Of a DNA stretch of 64,000 nt, positions 35,776 to 50,335 are shown piece after piece (within the stretch, counting starts at the first letter, position 1; the number at the start of each line of letters is the position of its first letter). The DNA comes from Sequoia sempervirens (Eukaryota > Streptophyta > Pinopsida > Cupressales > Cupressaceae), in the NCBI GenBank assembly GCA_007258455.2, contig VDFB02193867.1, positions 528,644,657 through 528,708,656 on the forward strand. Direction: 5' to 3'. A model generated the notes under the pieces. It ran no database searches. It saw only the letters and a program-made list of their open reading frames with translations, and had not been told where the DNA came from. The position numbers and the translations under genes are program-made.

Positions 35776-38700
35776 GATAGATAGATTTGTAGAAATATGA
35801 TAAAGGAAACAATGTTGGAATGAAAATGAAACCAAGTACTACGAGAGACACTATGCTACTCAAATCCAACAACAAAGTAGAAATACAAAAGCATTACCAC
35901 CCTCGACCAAAGTCACTCAAGGCCAATAAGAGAGGAATGAAAGTCCACAACCATGGCAGAGTCAGCGTAGCCACAACAACATTGAAAGCAGTCTCACAAG
36001 ACACCAAGTTGCAGCTTTTGTGGTAGATATGAAAAATGTTGTGATTGTTGGATTTGTGAAGCCAATAGTGTAGCAAGTAGCAAGACTATGGAGAAAAACG
36101 TGAAGCTAGAGTGAATGAATGCGCAAAGAATGTGAAGAAGATCGAGGGTTGCCAATAAGATCTCAAAATTTGTGAAGAATCGTGAAGGAGATCATGGATT
36201 GAAAGTGAAAGATAGCCATTTGAAGAAGGTTTGGGAGGGAAAGAGTCATTCAAAGGTCAGTAGGAAGGTGCAAGGGAATTACGTTTTGTCACCAATGGAG
36301 AACATAATGCCTCTACAAGTTCCAGAGGCAGGAATCCTGTTAGGACAACATCGTGTCACACAAACATTCGTGTGTCGTGCGTGCATCCTCGACAAAAACC
36401 CCCCCACTAACACTAAAAACAAGCACCAAGTGAATGGGGTACGAAATGAGGATGTGGAATTACTTGTTCGGATTTTATTTTTCTAAGGTGGAGGGTGTGA
36501 AAGAGGAATTTGTAAGGGGGTGCAAATTCACTCCTATACAAGGTTGTAGGAAATTTTTCTCCATACCTCTTGGGTATATGGGTAAATGCAAGAAAATGAG
36601 TCCACGAAATGTGGAAGTTTTTGCTGTAGGCAAAAAAATGAAACCGGCTTGCAAAAAAATGGATCTCGTTTAGCTTCAGGATCCTGAGCCTAAATTTAAA
36701 AAACAGGACCCCTTTTTAAAAAATTTCATTTTTGGAAAATTTTCAAAACAGGATCTTGTTTTGAAATTTTTAAAAAAATTTCAAAATGGAAAGTTTTCAA
36801 AGCGGGATCGAAAGTTTTCAAAATGGAAACTTTCCATTTTTGAAAACTTTATGTTTTTGGTAATTTTCAAAACAGGATTATGTTTCATAGAACCATAAAA
36901 TGTTTTTATGAAGCGGATCCGCTTTTAAAATGGGAAAAACGGGATCTTGTTTTTAAATTACGAATTTCTGGGTGGGTTTTTGGCTTGTTTTTTGGTTCGG
37001 AAAATGGCTTGGGGACTTGAACCTAAGCTTTGGACTTGGTTTGACCTGCAATTTGAAGGTCTTGTTAATGTTACAAGAAAATAGTGACTTTGGACATATG
37101 TTTGAAGACCTATTTTGCAGATTTTTTTTACGAAATTAAAACCCATTATAGATGAGATAGTGCATATTCCAAATATGTATTTTTTTTTATAATTTTATTA
37201 ATTTTTCTATTTTTCAATTAATTTCTAATGAAACTAGTCCATAAACTTAAATTATCAATTTTTTTTAGTATTTTAATAACTTATGATCAACATAACATTT
37301 TGACGATAGGATTGCACGAGAACAAGCTTCAAACAATTCTTTCCAATTTTAAAAAAATAAATAAAAAAATGATAAGTTTACGTTATCTTATGCATGTTGT
37401 ACATGGCGATTTTTCAAAACGACAAATATGCTTAATAAAAATTTAACAAAAAAAAGTTCAATAAAAAAATACAGAAAAATATCAAAAACAAGTTTCAGTG
37501 AGTCACAAATCTTTTTCCAAAAGGATTTAGGAAAATATGATAATTTAGGTCAAAATATGGATGTCGTACATGTGCATGGTATGGTATAAAAAAGTGACTT
37601 TTAAATAGTGGTTTTTAGAAACGAATATTGAAACTCAATTTGTACAATCTGGGTATTGAAATAAATTACATTTTTGGAAACTAGTCTTTGAGTACTACAT
37701 TTTATGATTAGTGACTTTTTTGAAGATTTCATCTCTAAGTGTTTCAAATTTTAAGGTCAAATGTGTCAAATTCTGAAAACTAGGGAAAACACTTCCACTT
37801 TTTGGCCAAAAAATGGACTCAACTTCTTGCCAACACCCATATATAAGTACACATGTCACAATTTCAAGAATTATTTAAGGGGAAAACCACACCCATTTGG
37901 TATGGGTTATCTCTATCATGCACCATTCATTAGATATGGTATTTAATGTAAGTTTTGGCATTCTTTATATATGTTAAGGATTCAAATTTTGAACAGGAGA
38001 ATAATTATGAACTCTTCTACATAAATCCCTAACCAAAAAACCCTATTTTGAGACCTTATGTTTGAATACATAAATTTGAGGATGAAAACCTATGTATTTG
38101 TTAACACTTATAGGATAACAACCCTTGTGGATTCTGTGTGATAGAGGACTAAACCCCTTCAATTTGAGGATGATCTCATTTAGAGCTCTTATTTGAACTT
38201 CATAGACCTTAATCTAATAGGTATCAAGCTTACATGCCACCATAGTGGTCATAGTTGTAAGAATTCATTTTCCACTTGTTATTTTATAATATAGTGTTAT
38301 ATCTTAATGTTGAACTTGTTAAATAATGTGTCCTAGAAGAAGAAGAATCTATAAGATAATCTTGATAATTGTGATGCAATTTGTTATGTTTTAATAATCT
38401 AGGTGGTTTTTTGTTTGGAAGCAACAACATAAGATCCTTCAATTATAAAAATATTTTTCCTTTACTTATTGGCTTTCATGTTGAGTGAGAAATTCACAAA
38501 TTGAATCAAATGTTGCTTTATTAGGTTTGTCACCAAGTTATAACATTTTCAATAATCTTGTGTTGTTGGAATTATGTCAATTCAAAAAATAGAGATCAAT
38601 ATATATTGTCATCAATTTTACCACCTATGGAACTATATTCTTGATTTACTGTAATTCCCTAATATAACTCACTCAAAATAGAACTTGACATAACCAATTT

Positions 38701-41433
38701 TGTTGGAAATAATGACAATAATGCCATTAATGCAACAACATGTTACACTTGCATAACAACATACACAAGTGTTGTGTGAAACACCATAAAAAAATACCAA
38801 CACCAACAAGAAAAGCCTCACCATTACATAAGACAGATGGTAACAACAAAAATAATAACCACTAATGGAATAAATCCTCCACGACAAACATACGAGAGAG
38901 GATGACACCTACATGACGATTAGTTACTAAACAATGATTGTGTTCTCTTGATAACACCAATCTAGGATAGGATGAGAGAATCATCAACCTCCAATCTAGA
39001 TCCAATCATACTTAAAACCTCTAAACACCAAGGCTAGCCTTCACAGGAGATTACACCTAACCAAGAGCCAAAAACTATCTATAAGTTCTAGAATGATGAT
39101 AAGTCACTTCTAGACAACCACATGCTTCCCAATTCAATGATATGCCACCAATTCTCAATGTAAACACATAGGGACATGCTCAAAAGATCCCTATATTCCT
39201 AAGACCATGGGGAAAAACTTCCATTTACAAAGTTTCCTCATACAAGGCCCCAAAGCACCTACTATCGATGAAAATGACATAAAACAACACATCCTAGGAC
39301 ACTAGTACCCAACAATGGTGTCCAAAAAGTGTGCCTATGTCCATTTAGGGTGCATGAGTCCACTTTAGGCACTTGTGTCCCTACTACACATTCCATGTGC
39401 TAGTGTACCTATAAGGGCACTAGTGTCCTAGGCAATGAGCTTCCCCACACTAGGGTATGAACACTAGAACTGCCAAGCACTAAGGAACTGCCATAACAAG
39501 TCAACAACACCCTATGAACTCAAAAACACCAAAAAATGACAAGGTCAAGCAAAGAGTTTAATTTCCCCAATCATTGAAAACTGTTTACAATCAAAGGAGA
39601 AGGTAGGTAGGAGTGTAATCACCTCTCCAACACCCCAAACTCGTACCCTAAGAAAAAAACATTTAAATTTGGAGATACAACACATTTGGGATTTTACGAG
39701 GTTTCACAAGAGGCTTCAAAAAAGTCCTAAACAACACAACAATTTAAGAATGAGATCCTAAGAGTAGGATGACTACACAAAGGGTCCACAACACCATCCA
39801 ACACTACTCCGAGACACTTCAATTATTTTTAACCCCAATTGAACTATTACTACACTCATTTTAAGCCTAGTTGAAATGTTGCTATGTTTATTTTACCATT
39901 GCATTGCATAACACATATAAACAACATAAGGCGACCATTCTCGACTCCAACATTGAGTCACATAACTACCAATTAGTACCAAGTTATCCATTATCCAATT
40001 GATTACAATCTATCTCAATGAGAGGTCCAAAATAACATAATATTACAATTACATCAAGTAGGACTCAAATGTCCTTTATATATACAATTTGCATCAAATG
40101 AACCAAATGAAAGAAAACATGAAATATTTCTACCACATGAAGTCATCTTCGACTCCAACATGACCCTTCGATCCCCAATGGTGGTTTCCATGTCACCAAA
40201 CCTCATGGAATTAAAAAGATCCACTCCCACTATAGTAGGAAATAGTCACATGGGACACAAGCACAACACTCACACCAAACACATTGGGAGATGTCTTACA
40301 TACATGTCATACGTGAAGTATACACTAAACATACACTTCATATATAAAACACTTACCCAATATCACAAGATTGATCGATTAGAAGTACAATCAAATACAA
40401 GTCCACATTGAATGTAAACAAGAATGGCATATCAAAAAACCATCATTGGGAAAATTCACCAATGTCACATCGAGTATTGCCACAATAATGGGTACACTTT
40501 CTAGGACATCTTGATTTTTTGCTTGAAATCACATATTTTTGGAAAATATAATGATTTAAGCCTTTAAAAGTTTCATTTAAAGAATTTTAATTAAAGAGGG
40601 TTTGATCAAACCCCCTTGGATAGAATCCCGTTAGTTTTAAACCATACCTATAATGGAGTCTCCTCTACAACTATCAAAATTTTGATAAAAAACCACATTT
40701 GAATTACCTTTTGGGTGATCAAATGAATTTATTTTAAATTATTTTTTGTAAGTATGTAGACCTTATTATAAGCTTTCCAAAACGTATAATTTTAAATATA
40801 TTTAATTTGATTATTATATATATTTTTTTATTTCTTATGAATGTAAGTTTTTCAATGAACAACAAGGTCTTTGTTTCACACATACAAAAAAATAGAAAAA
40901 TAGAGAAAAAATTCTAAAAAATACATGTACAATAGGTATTGATGTCCTCATTCCAACAACAAAAAGAATAAGTTAATTCAAATGCATACAAAAAAAGTTA
41001 TGTGGTTTGAAATTTACCTCTATCCAAATTATACTTACTCTGACTTGGAAAATTAATGAAAAAAATTATGCAACAAAAACTTATGAAAAAATATCCATGC
41101 ACTAGATACTGGTGTGAAAAATTTGTATTTTAAAAATTAGTATTGTATATTTTCTATAAAAAAAGTTATGTAGTACGAAATAAACATCAATTTTTAAAAA
41201 TGTTGTTTAGTAGAAAAAACAAGTTAGTAAAAATTACATAAAAGAATTCACAATTTATCTTAAAAAATATAATTAGAATCTACACACAAAATCTCACAAA
41301 TCACTAGTTTGCTTCACCTTCAAATTCTTAATGGTTTTGCTGCTGTAGGTGTAAGAAATTCAAGATCTGGTGAAGAATACTGATTTCAATGTCAAATTTT
41401 GCCAAAATGCAACCCATTATTGTGGGATCACCC
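35776..41433. other. Long stretch without recognisable genes
   Basis: No frame has a family motif. 36690-36960 is a set of short, purine/pyrimidine-mirrored repeats around GAAAGTTTTCAAAATGG with GGATC- and ACAGGAT-type pieces. 39310-39440 contains GTGTCC and GAGTCC phrases (TGCATGAGTCCAC, CACTAGTGTCC) recalling the LTR palindromes. A motif ACCATCATTGGG (40439) recurs at 44389. Confidence 0.4.
36811..36850. repeat. Hairpin with 16-17-bp arms
   Basis: AAAGTTTTCAAAATGG (36811-36826) pairs with CCATTTTTGAAAACTTT (36834-36850) with one extra base; the loop is seven bases. The left arm sequence also occurs upstream near 36790. It sits in a larger field of the same short motifs. Confidence 0.7.
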
Positions 41434-41600
41434 CATCACAAATCCACATTGGGAAACCTCACCAATGTCACATCATAAATCCACATTAGGAAAACTCACC
41501 AATGTCACATCACAAATCCACATTGGGAAAACTCACTAATATCCCATCACATAATCATCTTGGGTAACTCACCACTGGCTAAAGAATAAGGAACATCATT
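41434..41600. repeat. 37-bp tandem repeat
   Basis: CATCACAAATCC or its variants start at 41434, 41471, 41508 and 41545, spaced exactly 37 bases. Each unit also holds CACATTGGGAAA and CTCACCAATGTCA. A related single unit lies near 40438-40475. The array sits upstream of the large tandem duplication. Confidence 0.85.
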
Positions 41601-41935
41601 GGACCAACTCACCAATGTTAGAACGCAAACACACATGATACTAGGGTAAGATGTTAGAGAGATAGTAGGGAGTGCCATCACGATGCTCACTAGTATGACA
41701 CATGTGGAATATAGTGCTTCTCTCATATAGACGAGGATACTTGATCTTGCAAGACTCAAGCTCCCTAAGATGGCATATCTTTCCAAACATGCTTAACCTT
41801 TACATGCACTCAAGGCATGAGAGGGGCATCCATTCTATTTGTTAATTAATTACTTGCATTTCACTAATTTCCCCTTGATTAAATGATTATCCACTCATGA
41901 TTAGCCTACTAGCCACTTTGGGCCGAGTACATCTA

Positions 41936-44391
41936 GTGGGAGTCACTCCCATACCCTCTCTAGTAATTTATTCCCAGGCTCTTCACACTCACCAATGAGT
42001 GGCATGAAAAATAATGCACAATTATGATTTTCAACAAAAAATCACATGTTTCCAAAAGATCTATTTCAATATTTCATGAAGTACACTTGTTTTCAAATAT
42101 TCAAAAACATCAAATTTCACATAAAACTTCTAATTTTTCTTATTTTTCAATAACCAAACAACTAAGAAATTTTCTTCAAACTCCATTCATTTTTTTTCCA
42201 AAATTTAAAATTCAAAAATTAAAACTTCAAGAATACCCTTTAGTTCCAAAAGTTTCCAACACCCATTCTAAGCTATGAAATTCACTCCCCAATCCTAATA
42301 CAACCATTCAAAATGAAATCATATGAGAAAATGAGAAGAATTTAGCAAATTACCTCAATTATGACAAAATTTTAAACTGAAGAATACCTCAAGCATGCTA
42401 AATGAATGTACAAGATCACTTGTAAGCACATCCCCCTTCCCATTCATATCCTATTGTATCCTATCTCATCCAAATCCCTTCACAATTGCTCCCACAATCC
42501 ATACAACAAATTTTTCAAGAAGAGGGTTTTCTCCTCTCCCAATTTCCTCATAAATATGAATAATGAAAAAGAAAACCCCTTTTTCGCTATTTACACTTTT
42601 CCAATCTTCAAATTAAAAGACAATGCAAATTATTATTTTTTATTCCTTAATTTGCAATTCTCTCTATTTTCCCCAAAGTCCAAATACACATTTGAATTCA
42701 TTCCTAAATAACCTATATAATTTATATTCATGATTTAAATCCATATAAGTGTAGATTCAATTAAATTTATGGAATTCAAAATTTAAATAGGATAATTGAA
42801 TCAAGCATAACCTACATTTCTCAGCCCAAAGAATTTTCACAAATTAATTAAACAATAACTTAACTTCATTTCTACTTTAATAATATTTCCCCCCTTCCCC
42901 AAAACACAAAAAATATATCAAAAACCAATATAAGGAATCATTTAAAGTCCTAATATTTGACTTATGGAAAATACAAAATTTAAACCATTATTTAAATAAG
43001 ACATTTACTAGTCATTCATGACATGTAGAGATTCTATTATAAATCCTCGCCTGGATCCAGGTCAACAATGGTCAATATGATACAACCATACTCAATTCAA
43101 GTATGATCGGTGAATAGATAGGGAGTCCTAATGTGACATCTCTGAATTAACCACTATTGTGGGATCACCCATGGTGGGAATCACTCCCATACCCTCTCTA
43201 GTACTTTATTCCCAGGCTCTTCACACTCACCAATGAGTGGCACGAAAAATAATGCACAATTTTGATTTTCAACAAAAAATCACATGTTTCCAAAATATCT
43301 ATTTCAATATTTCATGAAGCACACTTTTTTTCAAACATTTAAAAACATCATATTTCACATAAAACTTCTAATTTTTCTTATTTTTCAATAACCAAAAAAC
43401 CAAGAAATTCTCTTCAAACACCATTAATTTTTTTTCCAAAAATTAAAATTCAAAAATTAAAACTTCAAGAATACCCTTTGGTGCCAAAAGTTTCCAACAC
43501 CCATTCTAAGCTATAAAATTCACTCCCCAATCCTAATACAACCATTCAAAATGAAATCATATGAGAAAATGAGAAGAATTTAGCAAATTACCTCGATTAT
43601 GACAAAATTTTAAACTGGAGAATACCTCAAGCATGCTAAATGAATGTACAAGATCACTTGTAAGCACATCCCCCTTCCCATTCATATCCTACTGTATCCT
43701 ATCTCATCCAAATCCCTTCACAATTACTCCCACAATCCATACAACAATTTTTTCAAGAAGAGGGTTTTCTCCTCTCCCAATTTCCTCAAAAATATGAATA
43801 ATGAAAAAGAAAACCCCTTTTTCGCTATTTACACTTTTCCAATCTTCAAATTAAAAGACAATGCAAATTATTATTTTTTATTCCTTAATTTGCAATTCTC
43901 TCTATTTTCCCCAAACTCCAAATACACATTTGAATTCATTCCTAAATAACCTATATCATTTACATTCATGATTTAAATCCATATAAGTGTAGATTCAATT
44001 AAATTTATGGAATTCAAAATTTAAATAGGATAATTGAATCAAGCATAACCTACATTTCTCAGCCCAAAGAATTTTCACAAATTAATTAAACAATAACTTA
44101 ACTTCATTTCTACTTTAATAATATTTCCCCCCTTCCCCAAAACACAAAAAATATATCAAAAACCAATATAAGGAATCATTTAAAGTCCTAATATTTGACT
44201 TATGGAAAATACAAAATTTAAACCATTATTTAAATAAGACATTTACTAGTCATTCATGACATGTAGAGATTCTAGAATAAATCCTCACCTGGATCTAGGT
44301 CAACAATGGTCAATATGATACAACCATACTCAATTCAAGTATGATCGGTGAATAGATAGGGAGTCCTAATGTGACATCTCTGAATTAACCA
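41936..44391. repeat. Tandem pair of 1218-bp sequence (offset 1238 bp)
   Basis: 41936-43153 and 43174-44391 are nearly identical over their whole length. For example the 101-codon frames at 42406 and 43644 differ at only four residues. Both start GTGGGA(G/A)TCACTCCC and end CTGAATTAACCA; 20 bases separate them. These spacer bases (TGTGGGATCACCC) also occur at 41420, about 500 bases before copy 1. The frames inside are AT-biased and unlike known proteins, so I do not call genes. Confidence 0.9.
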
Positions 44392-47300
44392 TCATTGGGG
44401 AATAACTTTGACCTATGTAGTTAGGTGGAGAAATAACCCTACATATCTATAACCAATCAATGCACATCAAGCTTGTACCTACTCAGTGTATATATAGTCA
44501 AAGAATAACATTATCACCCAATGGGGTACACAATAACATAAAATATAAAAGTAACATCCATTATATAAAAAAAATCATTTGAGCATCAATAATCAAGTTC
44601 ACATTTAATCGTTGTATAAATAACATACATCTCTAAGAACTGAAGCATACCAATAAACTAGGCATATAAATATACAAAATGCCAACAACTAACATTTTGA
44701 AGAAACTCATTTCAAACATGTGGTGGTTCATACACACCATTCAAGAAAAGAATACAAACGCAAAAAAAATCATAAGAAAACAGTAAAGTCAAAACATTGA
44801 TCTCACATCAATAAGATACAAACAAGAGGAACACTACATTTACAAATTTTTACCCTAAAGATGCATTCTATAACATAATAATCATCATTGAGTTAATAGA
44901 TCAATTTTCTTATATGTAGATTGTTTGTCATATATATCTTTACGTATCTTCCAAGCATTCCAATCCTCAAAGTTAATAGTCTTTATGTAACAACAGCTAC
45001 CTACTCATTCCATGTCCAAGAATTCAAAACATGTGGGTGCTCAGGATTAAACAAACAAGTACGATAGCCGCCTGAAAAATCTTACTACAAACGAAATTAC
45101 AAATGGCCTGAGGTGTCTCTGAGACTGTGTCGAACGACATTAAGGCACTAGGAATATAACAAGTAGAATTTTTAATTTGGTTGTTCAAACTTGGGATAAG
45201 ATATAATGAAAACACATCATCGAAGTACATGAAAATTGACCACAATAGTTATCCTTCCTGTGGGCAAGGACTAATAATTGTTAGAGCTCGGAAGTTCCGC
45301 TGACACCAGTACAAATAATTCAATTCAAACTGTGCTCTATTCTATTCTTAAAGGCACATGAATAACTAAGCACTGTATTGAGCACATTTAGTAAACCAGT
45401 TATTTGAGGCTCCTTTGGTAGATGAATGATTCATAAATTGAAACATTCTTTTTTTTTTTTCGTAAAAAGCTAAAGAATTTATAAAAATATAGTTACAAGA
45501 AGTAACAAGAAATATCCGTCAAACTGTATAGAAATAGTCAAACTGTATAGAAATAGGAGCTGTTCAAGAAGGATCACAATTACAAGGACTAAAGAATGAA
45601 AGCTGTACAATTATTGTTGGTTTAAAACTGCATATATTGATTTTGATTTGTCGAGGCTGAACCATGATTTTTACATTCTTCTTGGATAAGTCTTAAAATT
45701 ACAGAAAAATATAATAATTTGAAAAAGTTGTTAAGAGTGAAGTCTTTGAGTAACAATCGTTTGATAAAAGTTGGAGTTAGAAAACACATCACATCTAATT
45801 TTCTAAATATGCATTAAAATGACTTGTTTCATGGAATAAACAATCACAATTCAGCTAATGATGAAAAATAAAATCTCTAAAAACAACAATTTATTGTTTC
45901 CTAACAAAGTAGTAGTCCCAAAATGTATATTTCATATTTTCAACATATAAGCAAAAGAGACAATTCATTGGTTAAACCATAATACATTTCAATCTATTCT
46001 TAACAAACAATTTGTGTAGAATTTTATAGATCAACACTTGCACTTCAAAATCAACGTTTGATTTTCAAAATTGAACATTAATTTTGATCTAAAATTTAGA
46101 GTTAAATTTAATAATTTTAATGTAAGAATTCATTAAAAAATATAAAGAAAATATTTATTTTTCTATTTTATTCAATTAATAAAATAAAAATAATTTTAAA
46201 ATTAGAATTAAAAAACAATGATTTTCTTATTTTCTAATACAAGCACCATAATGCCCCTTGCAAAATCACTAACGTTAATGAATTATTTTAAATTAAATTA
46301 CAACATAAAAATTATATAATAAAACTTTTAAACATAATTAATTGGTAAGAAAAAAAATTATGAACGAGTATGAAAGAACAATTTTGTAACCTATGTTCAT
46401 TGAAATTTTAGAAAAGAAAAAGAAAATATATATTTAGAAATCAAATCAAAACAATCAACATTAACTAACTTCTAAGTAAAGCCTAATTCTCTATCAACAT
46501 TTTAAATCATTTATGATGGATTGTGTTCTCATGCTATTGTTTCTTGTGTGGCTTCTTGAGTGGCATTGATTCGTAATGCATTAGTTTAGCACTTTATGTA
46601 CCATTGATTATATGTTATGATCAAACAATTTAATACTTATTATCATTCCTATCTATTCTAAATGGATACACATTATTGTTGAAGATATTTTTAGTTTGCA
46701 TACATATGTGTGAGAGAAAGCAAGGAATGTACAAATGCTCCCTACACTAATATTAGAGGAGATTATTGTGAAAATTTTAGATTTTTAAAATTACAAAAAG
46801 AAAAAAACACATAAAATATAAACAAAATCAAACAACTTAGGTGTATTTGAGGGAAACCATTTTAAAAGAAAATATCACATGTCAAAGTAGTCCAATGTAT
46901 TATTTAATAAACTAAACATAGTTTCAATAAAATTATAAAGAAAGTATTTATAGGAGTATCGCCAACTAGAAATTTAGAGTAATTTTGATAGCATAACAAT
47001 ACTCACAAACTCGTGCTCAATACTTCCATCTCAAGCATCCTATAAATAGGAATAGTACATGAAACCATCAAATAGTCATCACAAAATAATGAGCTAAAAA
47101 TGGCAAATAATTTGGTGCCCAAATATCTAGTTAGAAAACCAATACCCAAATTCTTAGTCGAGTACACAACTTAAAAATAACATATTCATCCCACCTATCA
47201 TTAGTGCATAATAATCCACTCACTAACTCAAGTGTTCCATTTTGGATTCATTATCTCAAACCAAAGATGCCTTATGATGTATTATAACCCACATCATAAG

Positions 47301-48966
47301 TTGGTTAGCAAGTTTAATTCCCACTTACAACTCTTTTTTATGTCTTATATATTATTACATTTCCAATGTGAGAGGCCCAACTTTTAAATTTTGATCTAAG
47401 AGGTTGAGTGAGCCACTTTTTTTAAAAAATTATAGAACTTGAAGAGGTTTCCATCACTTTAATCCAATGCACGACTTAAAATAATTATTTTGGCCAAAAA
47501 ATAACCCTATATCTCATAAATTAAGCTTTTCTATTTTATATCCAATAAACATAGATATATATATGTATATAATCTTAACAGTAGGAGCAAGGTTAAGGAA
47601 CATGTAAGAATCTCTAACTTTTGAAACACCTTGTAATAGTAAAGAGATTTTTGAAGTAGTAAATTACATATCGTTGCAATTTCACACTATGTTTCATGCC
47701 CACTTTGGTATCCATTCCCTTATTATTTATGTAGGCTCATTTTAGCCCTTAAATCAACATTTTTCCCTCTCATGATGGTCAAGCCTCCTTTTTAATAGTC
47801 AGGCCTTTTGTGTCATTTTTGTGTTAGCCTTATGTTTCTCTTGTCTCCCATCTTTTTTTAGCATAAATTGTCTAGACACTAGTGCTTAGCATGAAAATGT
47901 GTGCATAACACTAGTGTCACATGATAAATTGTTATTCAAAGTGTCATTATGAGAATTTTTCCACTTGTCACCCTTCTAGGTTAGTGAAAACAACTCAAAA
48001 TGATTGGTAATGAATTATCTTCATCTTCCTCTTCCCCCCTCTTCTCATTTTTGAAATCAATATTTCATTTTAGAAAATCTCTTAGCTGTCTCTCACCTCT
48101 CTTTCACTCTCAAGCTCATACACAACTCTCTATAACTTTTTAAAACACTCCCATAACATTTTCACATAGAATTGTTTTCTACTCTCTTGCTCTCTTGGCT
48201 TGATCAAGCCTTACAAGTAATATCATTCTTTTTTATCTTGTATCTTTGAGCATCTTGAGGATTTATCAAATCTCTTATCAAATATATGTGATATAGGAAA
48301 AAGGAATCTAGGATCTAAATCACACTCTCTCCTACATCACAATGAAAAGGAATAAAAAATGATCACAAATACCCACTTGGCTATTGACCTCAATCGAAGA
48401 ACCAAAATGGTGGATTAGGGTTTCAAGGTTCTTTTTATGGGGGAATGATTGATGTCAATAGATTGATTGATAATTGATTTAATTTATAATGCAAATGTGT
48501 ATCTAGTTTAACTATGAAACTACACAAAACTGTTATGATTTTTAAGAAGTATAGAACTATAACACATAAAGGATCACAAAACAATAGACTATAGAGACAA
48601 AGGAAGCTAACATATAAATTTGAGCTCAAGCTGGGTGGATAGAGGTGCTAGCACTCTAGACTTGGAAATGAAGACCTCAAGAATTAAAAGTTAGATCTCA
48701 AATGGTCCTAGTTTGCAGGTTTTTCCTTTTTGGACCCCACTTTGAAACTTTATTTATTGATGATTAAATCCACTTTCCCTAATTTGTTGTCATTGAAGGC
48801 TTGAATTCTTGATCTTGAAATTAGGTCTCAAATCCTTTCCCAAATCCACTTTAGATTTGTCACATGCACACAAGATAGGAGAGAAAGGGTTGTGTCATAT
48901 AGGAGCTTGCCTAAGTCAAACCCTATTTTGGTGTTTCCACCTCCACAACGTCTATGATGATGTAAA
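44392..48966. other. Intergenic AT-rich stretch without recognised genes
   Basis: I see no supported coding region. A 19-bp unit, GTCAAACTGTATAGAAATA, occurs twice in tandem at 45518-45555. 48895-48960 carries the LTR core (TAAGTCAAACCC, then TTTGGTGTTTCCACCTCCAC), so the Copia element seems to have landed in an older LTR. Confidence 0.4.
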
Positions 48967-50277
48967 TGTTTGCAAGAATGAAGGCGTTCTCATTGATTTC
49001 AACTAGTTAACTGGTAATCAACTAGTTGTTGTTATCATTAATTTCATTGGTGAAGGTTATTAGTTGTATATGTTGAAGATATTGAGAAAATTGTAATGGA
49101 AAAAGGTTGCAGTTATTTAGTGGTTGCTTTGGGGTTTACTCTAGGATTTGATCCTATGTTTTTGTGGTTTAGATATGATGATCATGGTTGTTGGAAGTTG
49201 TTATATCCAAATTTTGGGTTTTTGGATCGTTGTACAGTGTGAGTTATGTTCACCAATTGTGAATTTTGTTTTTAGGGTATCTGGCTAAGGTACATGAGAA
49301 ATGTAGTTGCTATAAATTTCTTCTTGTTTGTTGTTTATGTCTTGTGGTTTTGAAGTTAAGTTGATATGATAATGTTGAAGATAATTTTGTTGTCTAGAAA
49401 GATTGGATTGTGTTAAGGGTTGCATGTGCTTAATTGTTCTATGTGTTTTACACTGTTTTGGCCGACCTTATGTCAAACACTACTTGTGAAGTTCATGAAA
49501 AGTATTGGGACTTAATTGGGTCCTTATCAAGTGTGTGTTTGGGTTGCCCTCATTCTAATTCCACCCTAAAATATTTTGGTGCCAGCCTAATTTGAATTTA
49601 AATGTTGAATTGCCAACTTTGGATATGTTTCAAAGTTGAAGATAGTATAAATGCAAGATGGGATATTGGTGAAATGTGTACAAAGAGATAATGCAAATAA
49701 ATAGAGAAAGATAGATGCAAATTAGATGTGAAAAATTGTGTATGTAATTCAATTTTGGTAGATCAATGCAAAATCTAATTGATGAGTTTTTAGATGCAGT
49801 GAGTTGAAGGTGTACTCTATCATTCATGCATGTTTGCAAGTGATTGAGTGGATCAGGGTGGAAATATCTATTGCATTGAGATTGTCTTCTCTCTCTAACA
49901 TATCTCTTCTGTCTTCTTTGTATTTGTGTGGCAGTGAGCCCTCTAGGTAGTTAACTCTTGTTGGACAGTGAGTCCTGATCTAGACAATGAGTCTTGTTTT
50001 GGTAGTGAGCCTTCTCTAGTAGTGATACTTTTTAATCATTTTGATATTCTTTATATTGTGAGCTAATTCTCACCAAGTTTTTTTTCTTATTAGTTTTTCC
50101 CTGTAAATCTAGTGTTATTATGTATGTGTGTTGTTTTCCAGTTTCTGCCTTTGCACTTAATGATTAATCATTTTAGCAAAGTAAAGGATTTGTAATTGAT
50201 CTAGTTTTCGATGGATGTTTTAAATTTTAAATTTTTTCACTACTGATTCACCCCCCTCTCAGTTGTATTGTTCAACA
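48967..50277 (+). repeat. 5' LTR of the Copia element
   Basis: It starts TGTTTGCAAGAATGAAGG and ends TTGTTCAACA, TG..CA. It aligns throughout with 62474-63768, sharing for example TGATTAATCATTTTAGCA and CACCCCCCTCT near the end. Short frames inside it are repeated in the 3' LTR and are not genes. Confidence 0.9.
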
Positions 50278-50279
50278 AT

Positions 50280-50292
50280 TGGTATCGAAGCT
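50280..50292 (+). other. Primer binding site of the Copia element
   Basis: TGGTATCGAAGCT differs slightly from TGGTATCAGAGCT, the usual initiator-Met tRNA complement in plant Copia elements. It lies two bases after the LTR end. Confidence 0.85.
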
Positions 50293-50335
50293 TGGTTCCT
50301 TGGAAGAGAGCTTAATCTCTTAAGGAAGGTCCAGG

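Noticed and set aside
42406..43949. Two similar 101-codon frames as a duplicated gene pair
   Set aside because: They merely lie in the 1218-bp duplication. The codons are AT-driven with no domain, and the whole duplicated unit is equally conserved inside and outside the frame.
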